A DNA stretch of 64,000 bases from the NCBI GenBank assembly GCA_050084515.1, contig CM114272.1:45880001-45944000 (forward strand), given 5' to 3'. Positions within the stretch are counted from its first letter, which is position 1; every line of letters starts with the position of its first letter. Made by a program: the position numbers and the translations under genes. The DNA comes from Blasia pusilla. Lineage: Eukaryota; Marchantiophyta; Marchantiopsida; Blasiales. The notes beneath the pieces were generated by a model, which had not been told where the DNA came from, searched no databases, and saw only the letters and a program-made list of their open reading frames with translations. Positions 52,000 to 63,961 of this stretch are shown here, in pieces.

Positions 52000-54609
52000 G
52001 TCTCTTACTGCTGATGATATTCAACTAGTTCTATTGTGAGCTCTGGATCACCTGGTAGTCCTTGCCGTGACTACAACTACATGGCTATTTTCAGGTAGGT
52101 CACATCCAGAATATTTGTATCCCCTTCTGTGATGAGCACCAGCTTGCATCATTTCCGCCTATACCAGGCCTTTTGTTTTGTGACAATTTTGGATCCGGCC
52201 TATAATAACCAGCACATTTCCATCTCTCTCTTCATTCTTACTTCAATCACTCCTTCAACATGTTGGTGTATTCACCTATATCTGAATTCGGCTCACTTTT
52301 GCAGCCTATTTTTGAGCCCTTCTTCCATTTCCTGCTTACACATTGCATGCTTTCACGGAAGAGAAAGTCATATATGGACCTGTAGCCACATTATATTTTG
52401 TATATCGCAGTTCAGTCAATTTTTTTTGTTGTCAAATCAAATCGATTTACATCGCAATCACTCATCGATCAGCCCTCATTTGCAACTCTACTAGCTATGC
52501 AAACTATTACATTCCCACTCTTGGTTTATTAAATAAGAGAAAATTCACTATGAATGTCACTATTTCCATTTTATATTTCGCATTAGCCATTTCATACCTG
52601 CTACTTCCATTAATACATTTCCAACACCACCATCAAAATATTGGAGTTCTTTCGATTTTCTCTCCTTCAAATCAAATGCTATCAACATCCCATTTGAACT
52701 GTGTGCTCTCGACGATGTGTTCCACCCGAGCAACTGGACGCTAGGACAACCTCGTTATCTAAGGAATAACGTTCATCGAGTATTTGCAGCAGGACTTTTC
52801 ACTCACCCTGGCCTAAGCTTCGAGTCTTCTCCTTTAATCTGACCCCCAAATCACAACTCAACGCATAATAGCCAATACGTTGTTCTCCAAAATTAGCCCA
52901 ACACCAATGCGTTACTAGTTCATTTATCTTATATTTCAGCTCCAGAGTTATAAACCCCGCTGTTAACTTAGCAGTCCTAGGTCGCACCCTAGTTTAATAA
53001 AACAATTAGCATTGCATCGTGTTTCCATTACACCTAATGAAATAACACACCTATGTTATGTGGGAGGTTGGTTCGTTTTAACTACGAGATTCGTTTGGGC
53101 CGCTTGTTAGGTCTGCCTCATAACGTGCTTGCGTCAACGTGGAGGACGGTGGCCTATTCCGATCGCAGAACGGAGCCAAGCCAGGCGATGTGATGTGAGT
53201 CAAAAGAGCAATAGATTAGCGGTGTACTTAACAGGAAATTAGGCGGAACAGGGGTGTGGGGGCAATTCCGTTTGTTAATTGCGACTTTTCTTTCCTTTCC
53301 TTTCCTCTCCCGAGCGGGCGCGCGCCCGCCGTCTTTGAAGACACGGACATACGCAGACAGGATAAGTAAATGCAGACAATTCCTAGTTTTCTGGGAGGAA
53401 AGTTGGCGCTATCCCCTGTTCCGGAGGCAGAGTCGCGATCAAGAAAATTTGATATGTTGGGATGTGCGAGTGGTGGCATTTGGTGAAGTATAGGTCAAGT
53501 GCAGGTAGGAAAATGACGTTGTGGAAGTGAGCCAGGGGAGAGAATGGATTTGGTGGTGGCAAGTGTCTGGCTAGAGATTTTGGACTGCTTGTGGAGGATT
53601 GGGAGATTGAAGGAGTTGGAGAGAGCGAAGGGCAGTTTATGAAGGAGCTGTAGAAGACATGGTCTGGCGGCTCTGAGTGGAGGGATGCGGGGAAGGGAAA
53701 AGATGAAATGGTGGATGGATGATGAAACTTGGAAGGTGTGCAGACGATGACGAAGATGAACTAGAAGATGCAGATATATGGAGCGGAGTTATGTTACCTG
53801 GAGTCATGTTTTAGTAGCATGTTGTCTTGGTCAAAGAGTTGGTTCCACCGAGTGAAAGAATGAAATGGCTGATGGATGTGAAAGCTTTGAAGATGTGCAG
53901 ATGTTGTTGATGATGATGATGAGCTAGTGGATATACAGGGGTCTAAAGTCCGATATAGTTTTAGTTATGAATTCGTCGCATACTGCTTTGTTTAATGTGC
54001 TGTCCATTTGTTGAGATTGATCGCTTTTTGCAACCAATCATCTTAATTCTTAGCATTTGATTTGCGCATGGGTTTTTGATTCCGCAAACCTGTCTCGAGG
54101 GACTTATTGAGAAGCGAGATCAAATTTGGTTGCACCTGGATAAAAGTGATGTGCGTCATACATGTGAAAGACGAGAACGATGTCGTTGTCGTGTTTATGT
54201 GCAATATGTGGCTCATGTCCTAGTTTGAGCGATTTCCAGTTTGTGTATGTGTATCATTAGTGGCTGTCACTTTGTCGGTCTTCTTTTTACAGTATGCTGA
54301 GCAGTATCCTTGTCCTCTATGGTATGAGGCTTGGATCCTCGCCAAAACATTTGACGTGACAAGGATATGGAATGAAAATTAGGTCGGAGTTGGTGGTTGT
54401 AGTAGGTCATCAGCACATACAGCTTTGCTTCTCACTGGGAGTTCCCGCACATGGCACGGTTGTGATATTTGGAATTGGCAGGCCTTAATATTGGCGAGAG
54501 AAGATTCTCCGTAAGCAGTGCGGAGTCTATACTGTACATCAACTTTCATCGAAGGAAAGACTAAGGCTGGGGAGGAGCCCTTCAAGTAGAAACAGAGGTA
54601 GATACAAAA
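52000..54609. other. No coding region recognised; upstream region of the LUC7-like gene
   Basis: 52000-52740 is AT-rich with chance ORFs. At 53281-53329 a CTTTC-rich run is followed by a perfect 16-bp GC palindrome (GCGGGCGCGCGCCCGC, 53314-53329), plausible as promoter DNA. At 53705-53765 and 53864-53930 there is an imperfect direct repeat (aaatggNNgatggatg...gatgtgcag...gatgatgatgag). A 5' UTR intron cannot be excluded. Confidence 0.4.
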
Positions 54610-57600
54610 ATGATGGAGGCTCAACGTGCTTTGCTCGATGAGCTCATGGGCACTGGTATGTCCCCCCGTGCAATTATCAAGAAACAGTTGCAAGGAAAGA
54701 ACTATTGACCAGGGTGTTGAAAGCAAGACTGCATTGCTTTCCTGTATCGCTCCAAGAATGGAGTTACACGAAGAGTTGATACAGAAGTTGTCACATGAGA
54801 AAAGAAGAGCGAAAAATGTTTTGTTTATTGTGGATGGAAGGTTCTAAAGGACGTGCAACTCAAATTAGTGATGAGTATTTGATGTCTTTTGAGAACATCT
54901 TCAAGCATGATGTGGTCTTATCTCTTTTTAGTATGCTCGTTCCTTTGTGCACATGAAGAACTAGTCTAAGGATCAGAGACCATGGGAGTTGCAAAAGTTC
55001 TAGTGGTTTAATTGGATGTTTTTAGGAACCTCTATATGTTTTGGAGGCTGGAAAGTCTGAAACTTTACAACAGAGGGACTTTGACGGTCAAAGCTTCATT
55101 TGTTGGTACAATGACGATGGTCCTACTTCATGGCAAAGTGACCCGTTGGACTTGATGAGTTTCTGCGAACTGTGTGCTCCTAAATTGAAAGTAGTAGATT
55201 CTTGGAGGTACTCTTAAGCCTTTTTTTGCATGACATCGATGCATTCTTAGTATATCCTCAGGGTTTTATGTGTCACTGCTAAATTTGCATCTTCATTATG
55301 GGCTTGTCCTTTCATTTGGTTCATTCTAAGTTCATGCTTGGTCTTTGTGGCTTGGAGGGTTATAGAAATACTTTGCTCTCTTGACTTCTTATGTTACTGT
55401 CTCCTCTTTGTCAGCTCGGAACTTGACTGCAGAGGAAAAGAAGGCACATAGGGAGGTGCGATGGGATGATAAGGAGGTTTGTGGGTGCTATCTTGTGCGG
55501 TTCTGCCCTCATGATTTGTTCGTGAACACCAAAAGCGACCTTGGTATGCAGTCTGGTTTTATTTTTCTTGTTTGGTTGTGTGGGATTCTTGTAACTCGTT
55601 TCGGTCGTGTGTAGATTGTGTGGCTACATAATTTTAAACAGACGGCTCACATCATTATGTAGCTGAATATATTCTAGGAAGGGGGTACTCTCTAATAAAG
55701 ATTCTTGTTTCTGGCAGGCCTTTGCGCAAAAATCCATGATTCAAAGCTCAAGGAAAGGTGACTACCTTCAGTGTTGCAGGCCACATTTTACTGCTGATGC
55801 ACAGCTTGGCAAGGGTGATGCATCTACCAGTGATTTGCAGAGCTGGACATATCTATTAGCTTGTTGAGCAACATGCGATTGGCATGTTGTTAGCTAATGG
55901 AAGGGTATATGGGATTGGATTGAAGCTGATAAATCCTCATGGCACAATGGCTTACAGAGTTTTTTTTGGTTTTAAAAAAAAAAAATATAGTAAATTTTTT
56001 TTGGGGAATTGTTTTCCATTTCTTTCTGGAAGAAATCACCTGGATCTAGGCTCTAAGGTTTTCTGGATATGTGCTTTTGCTCTTATCAAGCCACTGCACT
56101 ACACTATAGTTTAACTTGATTGTCATTGTTGTCCTGTCTGGTATCAGCTATGAGCAGTCATCACGACATGACTTGTACGTGCCGAGATTTGAAGCAGAAC
56201 TTGCACAGTTCTGTGAAAAGTTGGTGAGTTGGCAATAGTTGGGGGTTCTGGATGTTGGAAAAGATTGACATGTTCTTTATGCATGGAAACTCTTTCATTT
56301 GTTTCATATCTGATAGGTGCAGCGTTTTGGATACTGGCCACTGTCTCACAGGTACAAGATCTGGATCGTAAAGTGAGGAGGGGTCGTGAACGTCTAGCTC
56401 AGGATGTAGACCTGGCTTCCTTGGTACCAATATCAACAGAGAAAACAGAGCAACTGGCAACAATTGAAGAGAAGATTAAAAAGCTCCTCGAGCAAAGTGA
56501 AAATCTCGGTGAAGAGGGAAAAGTTGATGAAGCACAGGCTTTGATGAAAAAGGTTCTGTAAATTACTGGCGTGGATGCTTTTGTTCTGCACCCTTGGAAA
56601 GGATATTGGTTATGTCTTTTGTTTGCTCTGTTTTCGTTTTATCGTCTTTCTTGACGGGGTATGCCATAACGTCCTTAGTATCAATTTGCACTGACTTCCA
56701 TTCATTTCTATCATCAGGTGGATTTACTGAATGCTGAAAAATCAGTTGTTGTGCAACAAGCATCCAGTGAACGAGGGTTGATCTTGTCCCAAGAGAAAAA
56801 GATGGCTCTCTGTGAAATTTGTGGATCTTTTTTGGTTGCTAATGATGCTACTGAACGAACACAGTCACACATGACTGGAAAGCAACATGTGGGATTTGGG
56901 ATGGTTCGTGAGTACCTTTCTGAATATAAGGTGTGTATATGTCCTTGGTTGAGTATTCTGCCAGTGTTGTGTTCAAATGTAGTTTAGGTGTCTTCGTCCC
57001 ACCATAGGAACTTTCTGAAACCCGCAAAATTATGCGCCAAATGGTCAGGCTTGTCTTACAAGAAAATCCCTGGATTCTACTAACATTGGGTATGTTATCT
57101 GAGGTTAGTAATCTGTTCACTATGGACTTGCCCATTGGTAGGCAGACCTAGGATGTGAGAATTTATTAGAGAAGTTTTGGCTTTTTGCAGGAGCGCAAAG
57201 ATAAAGCAAGAGAAGAGGAAAGAGTAGCCCGAGAAAAAGACCTTGAGGAGAAGAGAAAGCAGAGAGAGAAAGAGAAGGAGCTAGAGAGGCTGAAAGAGAA
57301 TGGGAAGGAGAAGGAGAAGGAGAAGGAAAGGGAAAAGGAGAAGGAAAGGGATCGAGAGAAATATCGTGATAGAGATCGAGGGAGAGATCGTGAGAAAGAG
57401 CAAAGAAATGACAGATTTAGAGAAAGAGATAGATATCGAGAGAGAGGACGGACAGGGAGAGATAGGGATAGAGAATGGGATCGTGACCGAGAGAGGGATA
57501 GTGGCAGAGATCGACTGGAGCGGGAGCGATGGCATTCTCGATCTCGATCACCTGGCCTAACGGAACCACGATCCCCCATTCGGCATCACAGTAGGAGGCG

Positions 57601-57628
57601 ATCAAGATCTCCAGATCACAGAGCATAG
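54610..57628 (+). CDS. LUC7L: LUC7-like U1 snRNP splicing factor, seven exons
   Basis: Exons: 54610-54655, 55415-55543, 55718-55757, 56148-56223, 56352-56552, 56718-56930, 57191-57628. All introns are GT-AG, and the joined length is 1143 nt, 380 aa plus TAG. The protein starts MMEAQRALLDELMGT, the LUC7 N-terminus. A CCCH finger (C38, C46, C61, H65) lies in VCGCYLVRFCPHDLF. A helical region spans about 85-165. A C2H2 finger (C196, C199, H215, H221) is in LCEICGSFLVANDA and SHMTGKQH. The tail is rich in Arg/Glu/Lys and ends in an RS-type SRSRSP region. LUC7 proteins sit in the U1 snRNP and help select 5' splice sites. All zinc ligands are present and no stop interrupts the exons, so it looks functional. 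A second ATG is at 54613. Confidence 0.93.
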
Positions 57629-58426
57629 AAAGAACTTGACATTGTTAGGAGTTCTCTGCCATTACCGATTGGGCAGTGAACAAAGACCTTGGTTCTCAAT
57701 ACCTGGGCCCATGCTTCTCTTTGTTACAGAAGTCTTGTAGAATTGGTGTGGGTGTAGTACGGAAGGAATTTTGTATGTCAGAGAACGTACTTTTCGATAT
57801 GAAGACCCAGATTTTCTCAACCTTCATGGATCCAGGTCTTGGAGTGATCAATTGAAGTTGTATCACCATGAATGAGGATTGTTTATTTTGGTGGTGAATC
57901 TCTGTTCTGGTAATTGGCGCCCTGCCAGTATTAACTAATTCTGGTGAATTGCGTGGAATCTCTGCGATCTCTATTGGTCTCATGCTTGTCCATCTACATT
58001 TAGGTTTAGATCCAAAAGAAGTCCTACGGAAGAAGTAATACCTTTTATCATAGATGGACCGGTCAACTAATGAATTTTGGATGACGTGATGCATTTAGGG
58101 TGCATCACGTCATCCAAGATCCATTGGTTGAGGGGAACCCGATGCACAATATCATTATAAATGTCGACACAAAAAAATTTATTCTGCCATTATCATAAAA
58201 TACCATTGTCATCTCAACAAAACAGTATACGAAAACGTAAATCGGTCCTAGAAATACATTCTGATTAAAAATAATAATTTCAGGAAAAAATGGAGCTTTC
58301 CTCCATTTTTAGTTTGTGTAAAGCATGTCTGCTGGTCTTGGTGCTGAAAAATTCAAGCGAAGGAAAGAAAAAGTCACGTATAATACAGACAGATTATCAT
58401 AAATTTTTTAATTAATGTACAGCCAG
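57629..58426. other. LUC7-like 3' region with foldback sequence
   Basis: Presumed 3' UTR and downstream DNA. At 58077-58117 there is a perfect 17-bp inverted repeat around a 7-nt loop (TTTAGGG). Imperfect pairing continues outward, so the foldback is about 70 bp in all (about 58061-58133), like a small MITE. Its arm contains TGACGTGATGCA, which resembles a bZIP site. Confidence 0.5.
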
Positions 58427-58690
58427 TGTGCAAATAATCATGACGTCTACAAAGTGTTTTCCTGGTGGCGGTGCTATGGAAACATTCTCTTGCAAATAAA
58501 AATAAATTATACTTCGATAATAGTACATATAATATAAAGTTTGGGTGAATAAATAATTGTGTGCAAATAATCATGACGTCAACAAAGTGTTTTCTTGGTG
58601 GCGGTGCTATGGAAACATTCTCTTGAAAATAAAAAAATTCTCCATAATAGTACATATAATATAAAGTTTGGGTTAATAAATAATTGTGTG
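58427..58690. repeat. Direct tandem duplication, about 132-bp unit
   Basis: 58427-58558 and 58559-58690 share the order 'gtgtgcaaataatcatgacg', 'acaaagtgttttc.tggtgg', 'ggaaacattctcttg.aaat' and 'agtacatataatataaag', with few differences. The second copy has a small deletion in the A-rich part. Confidence 0.85.
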
Positions 58691-59594
58691 ATAGCGTGAT
58701 AAATGGGGTAAGTGGGTTGCGTCCGCCTTGCTGCTTTTTCTTCAGTCCTTATGCCTATGTTTGGACTACGAAACATTCACTTTATTATAAAAACAAACCT
58801 CAAAAGAAGACAAAGAAAGGTGATAACATCTCAAAAGAAGAGTCAGAAAATGAACTATGGAATGCAAAAAGAAAATGGCAACTAGCCAACACAAACACCA
58901 ACTCAACGAGCTAAACGATTGATAGGCTGAAAAAAGTCTGACAAGAACACTAGTGGTTGGTCAGATATGAACGGACGATGAGGCGAGCGACCCCCCACCA
59001 CCTCCGCACGATGTATCAATGCAAGGCTTGCGCATGTTGTAAGGCTACTGAGATGCATTGCCGAAAATAAGTAGTAACTACAGAGAGAGAAGGACTAGGG
59101 GAAGGGGCAAGGTGATGATTCACGAGGGAGTGGTGAGCACATGTGTTTAGGAAAGTATCAAAAGACACATGTAAATGACTGAATACTTCCATTGCAAAAG
59201 GAATGAATCTAGTAGTTGCATGTCCCACAACCCTAAACTTAACTTCTTGATTCTTGTTGCAACTTCGGCCGCTGAACCTTTGGTATGAAACACGATCGAC
59301 TCAATTGCCCAACTCTCGAAGCGTCTATCGACTGCCTAAACCCAACTCTCAAAGCGTCGTTACCTTCCAACGAAGGGGCTTCGAGTAACCTTCGTGTTCA
59401 GCAGTCGCGGGGACCTCAACTGTCGGGAGGACTCGTTGGAGGAAGAAGAGCTCCAATTGAAATCGTGGAATGAAAAATGGAAATGAGCAAAATCTGTGCC
59501 TTATCTAGTTTTTGAGTGGTTGAGCTGACTGTTGGGTCTTGGGAACTGTTGGACCGATGGCGACGTCGGCCGTTACAGTGCTTTGCATGTGGGA
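58691..59594. other. No gene recognised
   Basis: Mixed sequence between the tandem duplication and the first palindromic array. ORFs are short and without motifs. Confidence 0.45.
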
Positions 59595-60420
59595 AATCGA
59601 GGCGAGGTCCCCGCGCAACCCGTCGGACTTCGACGGGTTGCAAGGTTCACTCACCGTAGGAAATCAATGCGAGGTCCTCGTGGAACCTGTTGAACTCCGA
59701 CGAGTTGCAAGGAAGAAGCGGCCATCATGCAACATGACGGAACCAGACAGGTTGCACGGGCATGAGGTACGGACCGAGAACCTTGTGCAACCCAACGCAC
59801 TCCAACGGTTTGCACGGGGTCCATGGATCGTAGAGGGCCATCATTGCCGTGCAACCTTTAGAACTCTGACGGGTTGCAAGGACGAAGGTGACCAAGGGGT
59901 TGCAAGTTGTCGGATTTGGACGTGTTCCAGTCATCGTCGAGACTTCTTGAGACCCCATGCAGCCCTTCGGACTCCGATGGGTTGTAGGCGGGTCAAGATC
60001 AGACTAGGCCGTCCCCGTGGTCGGCGGGGAATAGAAGGAAATCTTCTTCACTTTCTCACCCACCATTACGAATGTTGCCACTAGTTTGAACCCCATTGGA
60101 TTGCAACCCGATGGAACCCGACAGGTTGCAACTAGATGGATTCCAAAATTTTGCAACCTGTCGGACTCTGATGGGTTGCAAGTTTTTGGAGTCAGAGAAT
60201 TGGCAAGGGGATGGATTCCGAAAATTTGCAACGAGACGGAGTGCGACGGTTTGCAACCTGTTTGCCTCCGTCGGGTTGCAACTTGGCGGAGTCAGAAAAT
60301 TTGCAAATAAACCGATTTTGAAAATTTGCAACGAGACGAATTTCGTGGGTTTGCAACCTGTCGGACTTTGACGGGTTGCAACTTGTCGCAATCCAACGGG
60401 TTGAACTAACCTCATGAATA
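59595..60420. repeat. Array of palindromic 'GCAACCCGTCGG..CGACGGGTTGC' repeats, array 1
   Basis: The core is an 11-bp arm GCAACCCGTCG, a spacer of about 5 nt, and CGACGGGTTGC; the best copy is near 59615-59641. Around a dozen complete or half copies occur, separated by spacers of about 25-70 nt with varied sequence. Later copies (60085-60400) alternate with 'ttttgcaac / atttgcaac' half sites. Open frames here give repetitive peptides (GLQ, VAT, CNL) that simply reflect the repeat. Confidence 0.8.
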
Positions 60421-60934
60421 GCGAACTTGAGGCAATCCGGACAGTAAAAAAAATCAACGTGTTTAATCCCAAGGGTAATTTATTTGTAATGCACTTTTTT
60501 TGGTCCAGACAGCGTCAGAAAATCTCACCTACCAACCAACAGCTTGTCAAGCGATTTATGTTAGAATTTTAATGGTCACTATTCACTATAAATTAAACAT
60601 TCTCATTCTTATTCTTATTCTCCTCCCAGTCGAATCATCTCCAAATGGATAATTATGTGAAATTTACATGTGGCAGTCATCTAGCGGCCCTTCCTCAATC
60701 AGAAATTATTCGCCCGTATGCTCGTGAGTCTTATGTTCAAGTGGATAAAAATTTCCTTTCACTCCGATTTCTTCTCCAAATTGGAACAATTTTTTTCCAA
60801 GGATGTAAGGGTGGACGGAACGAAGGACGTGGTAGGTGAGATAGTCTAGACAGGGATTGGAGACTCCAAAGTATGGAATCTCCTACCTTACACAAATGGA
60901 CAAGACACAGTGTATGGCTTGTCTTTGAAGCCTT
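60421..60934. other. No gene recognised
   Basis: A 64-codon plus-strand ORF starts at 60645 (MDNYVKFTCGSHLAALPQSE) without a recognisable domain. It may be the start of the transposase-like gene that follows. Confidence 0.3.
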
Positions 60935-63643
60935 GTGTTTCTCAAGTCGACGGTATACAATTTCGGAGTGCACGGAGCTCCACATTTGCCACTCCTACAT
61001 CTGGAGATCGAGCATCGACCTCCAACTTCACACGTTTATGAAAATGTTGTACTTCTTGAAGAGATTCCAGATGTCGTCAACCTCAAGGGATCTATTGGAC
61101 ACCAACCGGACCCTGCCTCTGCCTATTCATTCTTGTTGCAAGTTTCGGAAAATAGTTTGTTGTTGTCTCTGCCCTTGAAAATATTCAAGCACATTCTTGT
61201 TGATGAACTGCCGCCCACGTATGATGGAAATTGCATTTTTGAGTTGCCTCCACTTTTTGGTCCTGCTCAGAAGAAAGATGGAGGACTCTTGAAGAGTATG
61301 GATAGAAAGTTTGACTGTCATCGATGGTGCAGGCTACAACGGACTAGTGCTTCAATTCCAGTTGGTCCTTGGATTGTTTCTCGCCGCCAATGCGTTGGAG
61401 CTCTGGAGTGTAAAAGTCTTGGCTGCCCTTTTCTAGAGCGTAATGGGTGAGTCAATACGTCATAATTTCCCCCAAAGAATGCTGAAACTCCTTATTAGGT
61501 TGGTGTGACCATACCTCTAGGGGGCCATTGATGTCCTCATTTTCAGGCGTCCCCTTTCTACATTGGAGCGTGCCCAACATAAATATTTTTCTTTGTGCAC
61601 GACTACTGTTATACGTCCGAGTGCACCAGGCTGGAAGTTCATGTTGAATCCCACACTCATCCTGTTACCGCTGAATTCAAAGACACATCAAGGAGGATGT
61701 GGCAAAGAAAGTGGCTGAGATTTATAGAAATCATCTGAGATCAAATCCTGGAGTGATCAAATTGACAAAAACATCACAAATTTGTGAACAACTGATTGGA
61801 ATCCCTGGCCAAGGCGAGATCATGGCTGCTGAGGAGAAACAACTATTGGAAAATCTGGCATTTCTAGCTGATCCTGAATGCTTCAAGAACTTGTCGCGTC
61901 AAATACGAGTACTTGACGGAAAGACGGCCGAAATGGATGCCATCGCTACGATCAAGACTAACTCCACATTTCCATTTATTCAGAGATGGCAGTTCATGGG
62001 CCAGGGAGGCGAGGGATCCAAAGCTTATATCTTCAAAATATCTACGACACGGCCGTCCAGTGGCCTCGATCTTATTGATAGAACGAGGGAAGGAGAAGAT
62101 CTTTACGGTACCTGGGTAAGCTTTGATATTGCTACAGGGTGCTGAATGGATGGTTGACCATGGGTGCGCACGTTTATGACCATGTGGAGAAGGGACTCAA
62201 AACCATATTTTTTTTGTGAGGTAAAAGCAGAAGACATTGGCAGTTTGAAGATGTGGCGGTTACTCTTATTGGAGGTGGTGAAGGAAAACAAAAGGCTACC
62301 TCCTGAAATTTATGGGTTCATGGAAAAAAATGCACAACCAAGATGGATTGCTATCAAGGAAGTGTTCTTGGGTGGAGAAGTTCAATGAGAGAGGGAAAGG
62401 TCGGATGCTTTCCATTGGCAACAGTCTGTGACTCGGTACACCAAATCTTGCATCAAGGAGAATAAGAGAATAGAGCATGTTGCTCTACTCCAACGCTGCA
62501 AGGACAACAAAACCTTGAAACAAGCCATGGAGTGTCAAGAAGAACTTCATGGATGGTGGAGGAAGCATGTGATTAAGGGGAAATACAAAGAGTTGTGTTC
62601 CTAGCTAAGTTGATGGACCGTACGAATGAGACAATGGGAAAACTTCATGCGGCAAGTGAGTTCAACATTTTCTCCTTTCCAGCTCACGTGAAGAAATTTC
62701 TGAAAAATAATATGGTTGAGTTGCAACCCATCGGAACGATAGGGATTCCAACCTCAGAAGCCAAGCAATCCATCAGATACGATTGGTTGCCTCAGTGTGC
62801 AACCCGTCGGAACCCAACAGGTTGCATCAGTCTGCAATCCGTCGGATCTTGACGGGTTGCAAGTTGCAAGTAAGAAAGTATACTAAGTCTGCAAACCGTC
62901 GGTTTCTGATGGGTTACAATGTGCACCTACATGCAATCCGTCGAATCCCGATAGGTTGCAAGTTGCAAAAAAGTATACTAAGTGTGCAAATCGTCAGTTT
63001 CCGACGGGTTGCAAGGTGCATTTGCTTGCAATCCGTTGGATCCCGACGGCTTGCAAGTTGCAAAGGTGCGATTTTACTCAATCTGCAACCCCTCGGAACC
63101 TGATGGATTGCAGGTTCCAAGTGTGCAAGTTTACTCAGTCTGCAACCCGTTGGATTTTGACAAGTTGCAAGTTTTCCCCTGTCGACACTTCTTGCAAGTC
63201 GTCGGAGCCCCAACACAAGTGGAGCCGAGAGTGTTCATTTGTCTTGGAGGTTGTCACAAGCATGCCAAAATTTTCACTCGAGGAGACATGCCAACAAGAC
63301 CAAGCAAACGCAATGCTACAATTTGCAGCATCCCATATCTTTACAACACGGGATGCTGCAGATAAAGGGCGTTTCGATTTACGAGATGAATGTTAGGGCC
63401 GTTGTGAAATCTGGTCATGAGAAATTGTATGTGGAAGCCTTCAATCGGTGCGTAGCCGGAACTCCTCTCAAGAAAGACGTCCACATTGGTGGGGACATTC
63501 GTGGGCGTGTTTCAAGACGTCCCATACAAATGGTGGTAGAGCAGTGTGAGCAAGACTCTTCGAGACGAGATAAGTATATTGAGTTCAGGAAAGTCAAACG
63601 TCAACATCGAGGAACAAAAATGGTGATTGATTTGGATGAATAA
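60935..63643 (+). pseudogene. DDE transposase-like gene with N-terminal zinc-binding region, broken and interrupted
   Basis: Blocks in order: LKIFKHILVDELPPTYDGNC; a Cys/His/Trp stretch HRWCRLQRTSASIP, VGPWIVSRRQCVGALECKSL-GCPF that resembles the WRKY-GCM1 type fingers found in MULE transposases; HPVTAEFKDTSRRM; KKVAEIYRNHLRSNPGVIKL; WVSFDIATGC; HVYDHVEKGLKTIFF; VKAEDIGSLKMWRLLL; PPEIYGFMEKNAQPRWIAIK; ERERSDAFHWQQSVT; LHGWWRKHV; QHKWSRECS; TPLKKDVHIGGDIRGR. The 'D..se......W' and 'GF...A..NW.A...v......R....FHW' layout suits a DDE transposase; the Asp expected in GFM-D-.A is Glu/Lys here. Stops are frequent, and a palindromic array (62705-63215) splits the frame. Confidence 0.45.
62705..63215. 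repeat. Array of palindromic repeats, array 2, inside a transposase-like ORF
   Basis: About ten copies of the same unit as array 1 (ttgcaaccc.tcgga....gacgggttgca), here with spacers containing 'agtatactaagt' and 'gtttactcagt'. On the left the ORF reads HVKKFLKNNM and on the right QHKWSRECS, two blocks that should be close in the transposase, so the array looks like an insertion. Confidence 0.75.
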
Positions 63644-63961
63644 ATGACTCCTTCCAAGTATTCAGAGACGCCGCATTACTCCCAAATTCAAGTAGAAGTA
63701 ACTTCTCCAAAATCAGTGAATGTTTTATTTCAAAATCCCTATGTTGCTGGAACTTCCCAACATCCAGTCTCAAGGGTAATTCAATACTATCGGATTCCGG
63801 TCATTGAGGTGGATTGCAACCTCAAGAGGTGGCATATATCTCAAAGCAACCCTGGACGTGGATCAACTTGTAGGGCAGGATCTGATGGAATTAGGAGAGC
63901 ATGCGGCACTTTCTTGAATAAGAACTGTACAAGGACTAGACGACCACTTCCTGGCTTCTAG
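63644..63961 (+). other. Unrecognised ORF at window end
   Basis: 105 codons from ATG 63644 to TAG 63959, starting directly after the TAA that ends the preceding frame. Contains VIQYYRIPVIEVDCNLKRW and RRACGTFLNKNCTRTRR. It may be the C-terminal part of the transposase-like gene. No domain assigned. Confidence 0.3.

Noticed and set aside
57166-57579. Minus-strand Ser/Leu/Arg-rich ORF opposite LUC7 exon 7
   Set aside because: Mirror image of the Arg/Glu-rich RS tail; the plus-strand reading is explained by exon structure and zinc fingers.
59595-60420. CRISPR-like array
   Set aside because: The repeat is palindromic with irregular spacing, the units are imperfect and the genome is eukaryotic. 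No cas genes.
60004-60472. Overlapping ORFs on both strands in the palindromic array
   Set aside because: The palindromes give similar peptides in both directions. These reflect the DNA repeat, not genes.
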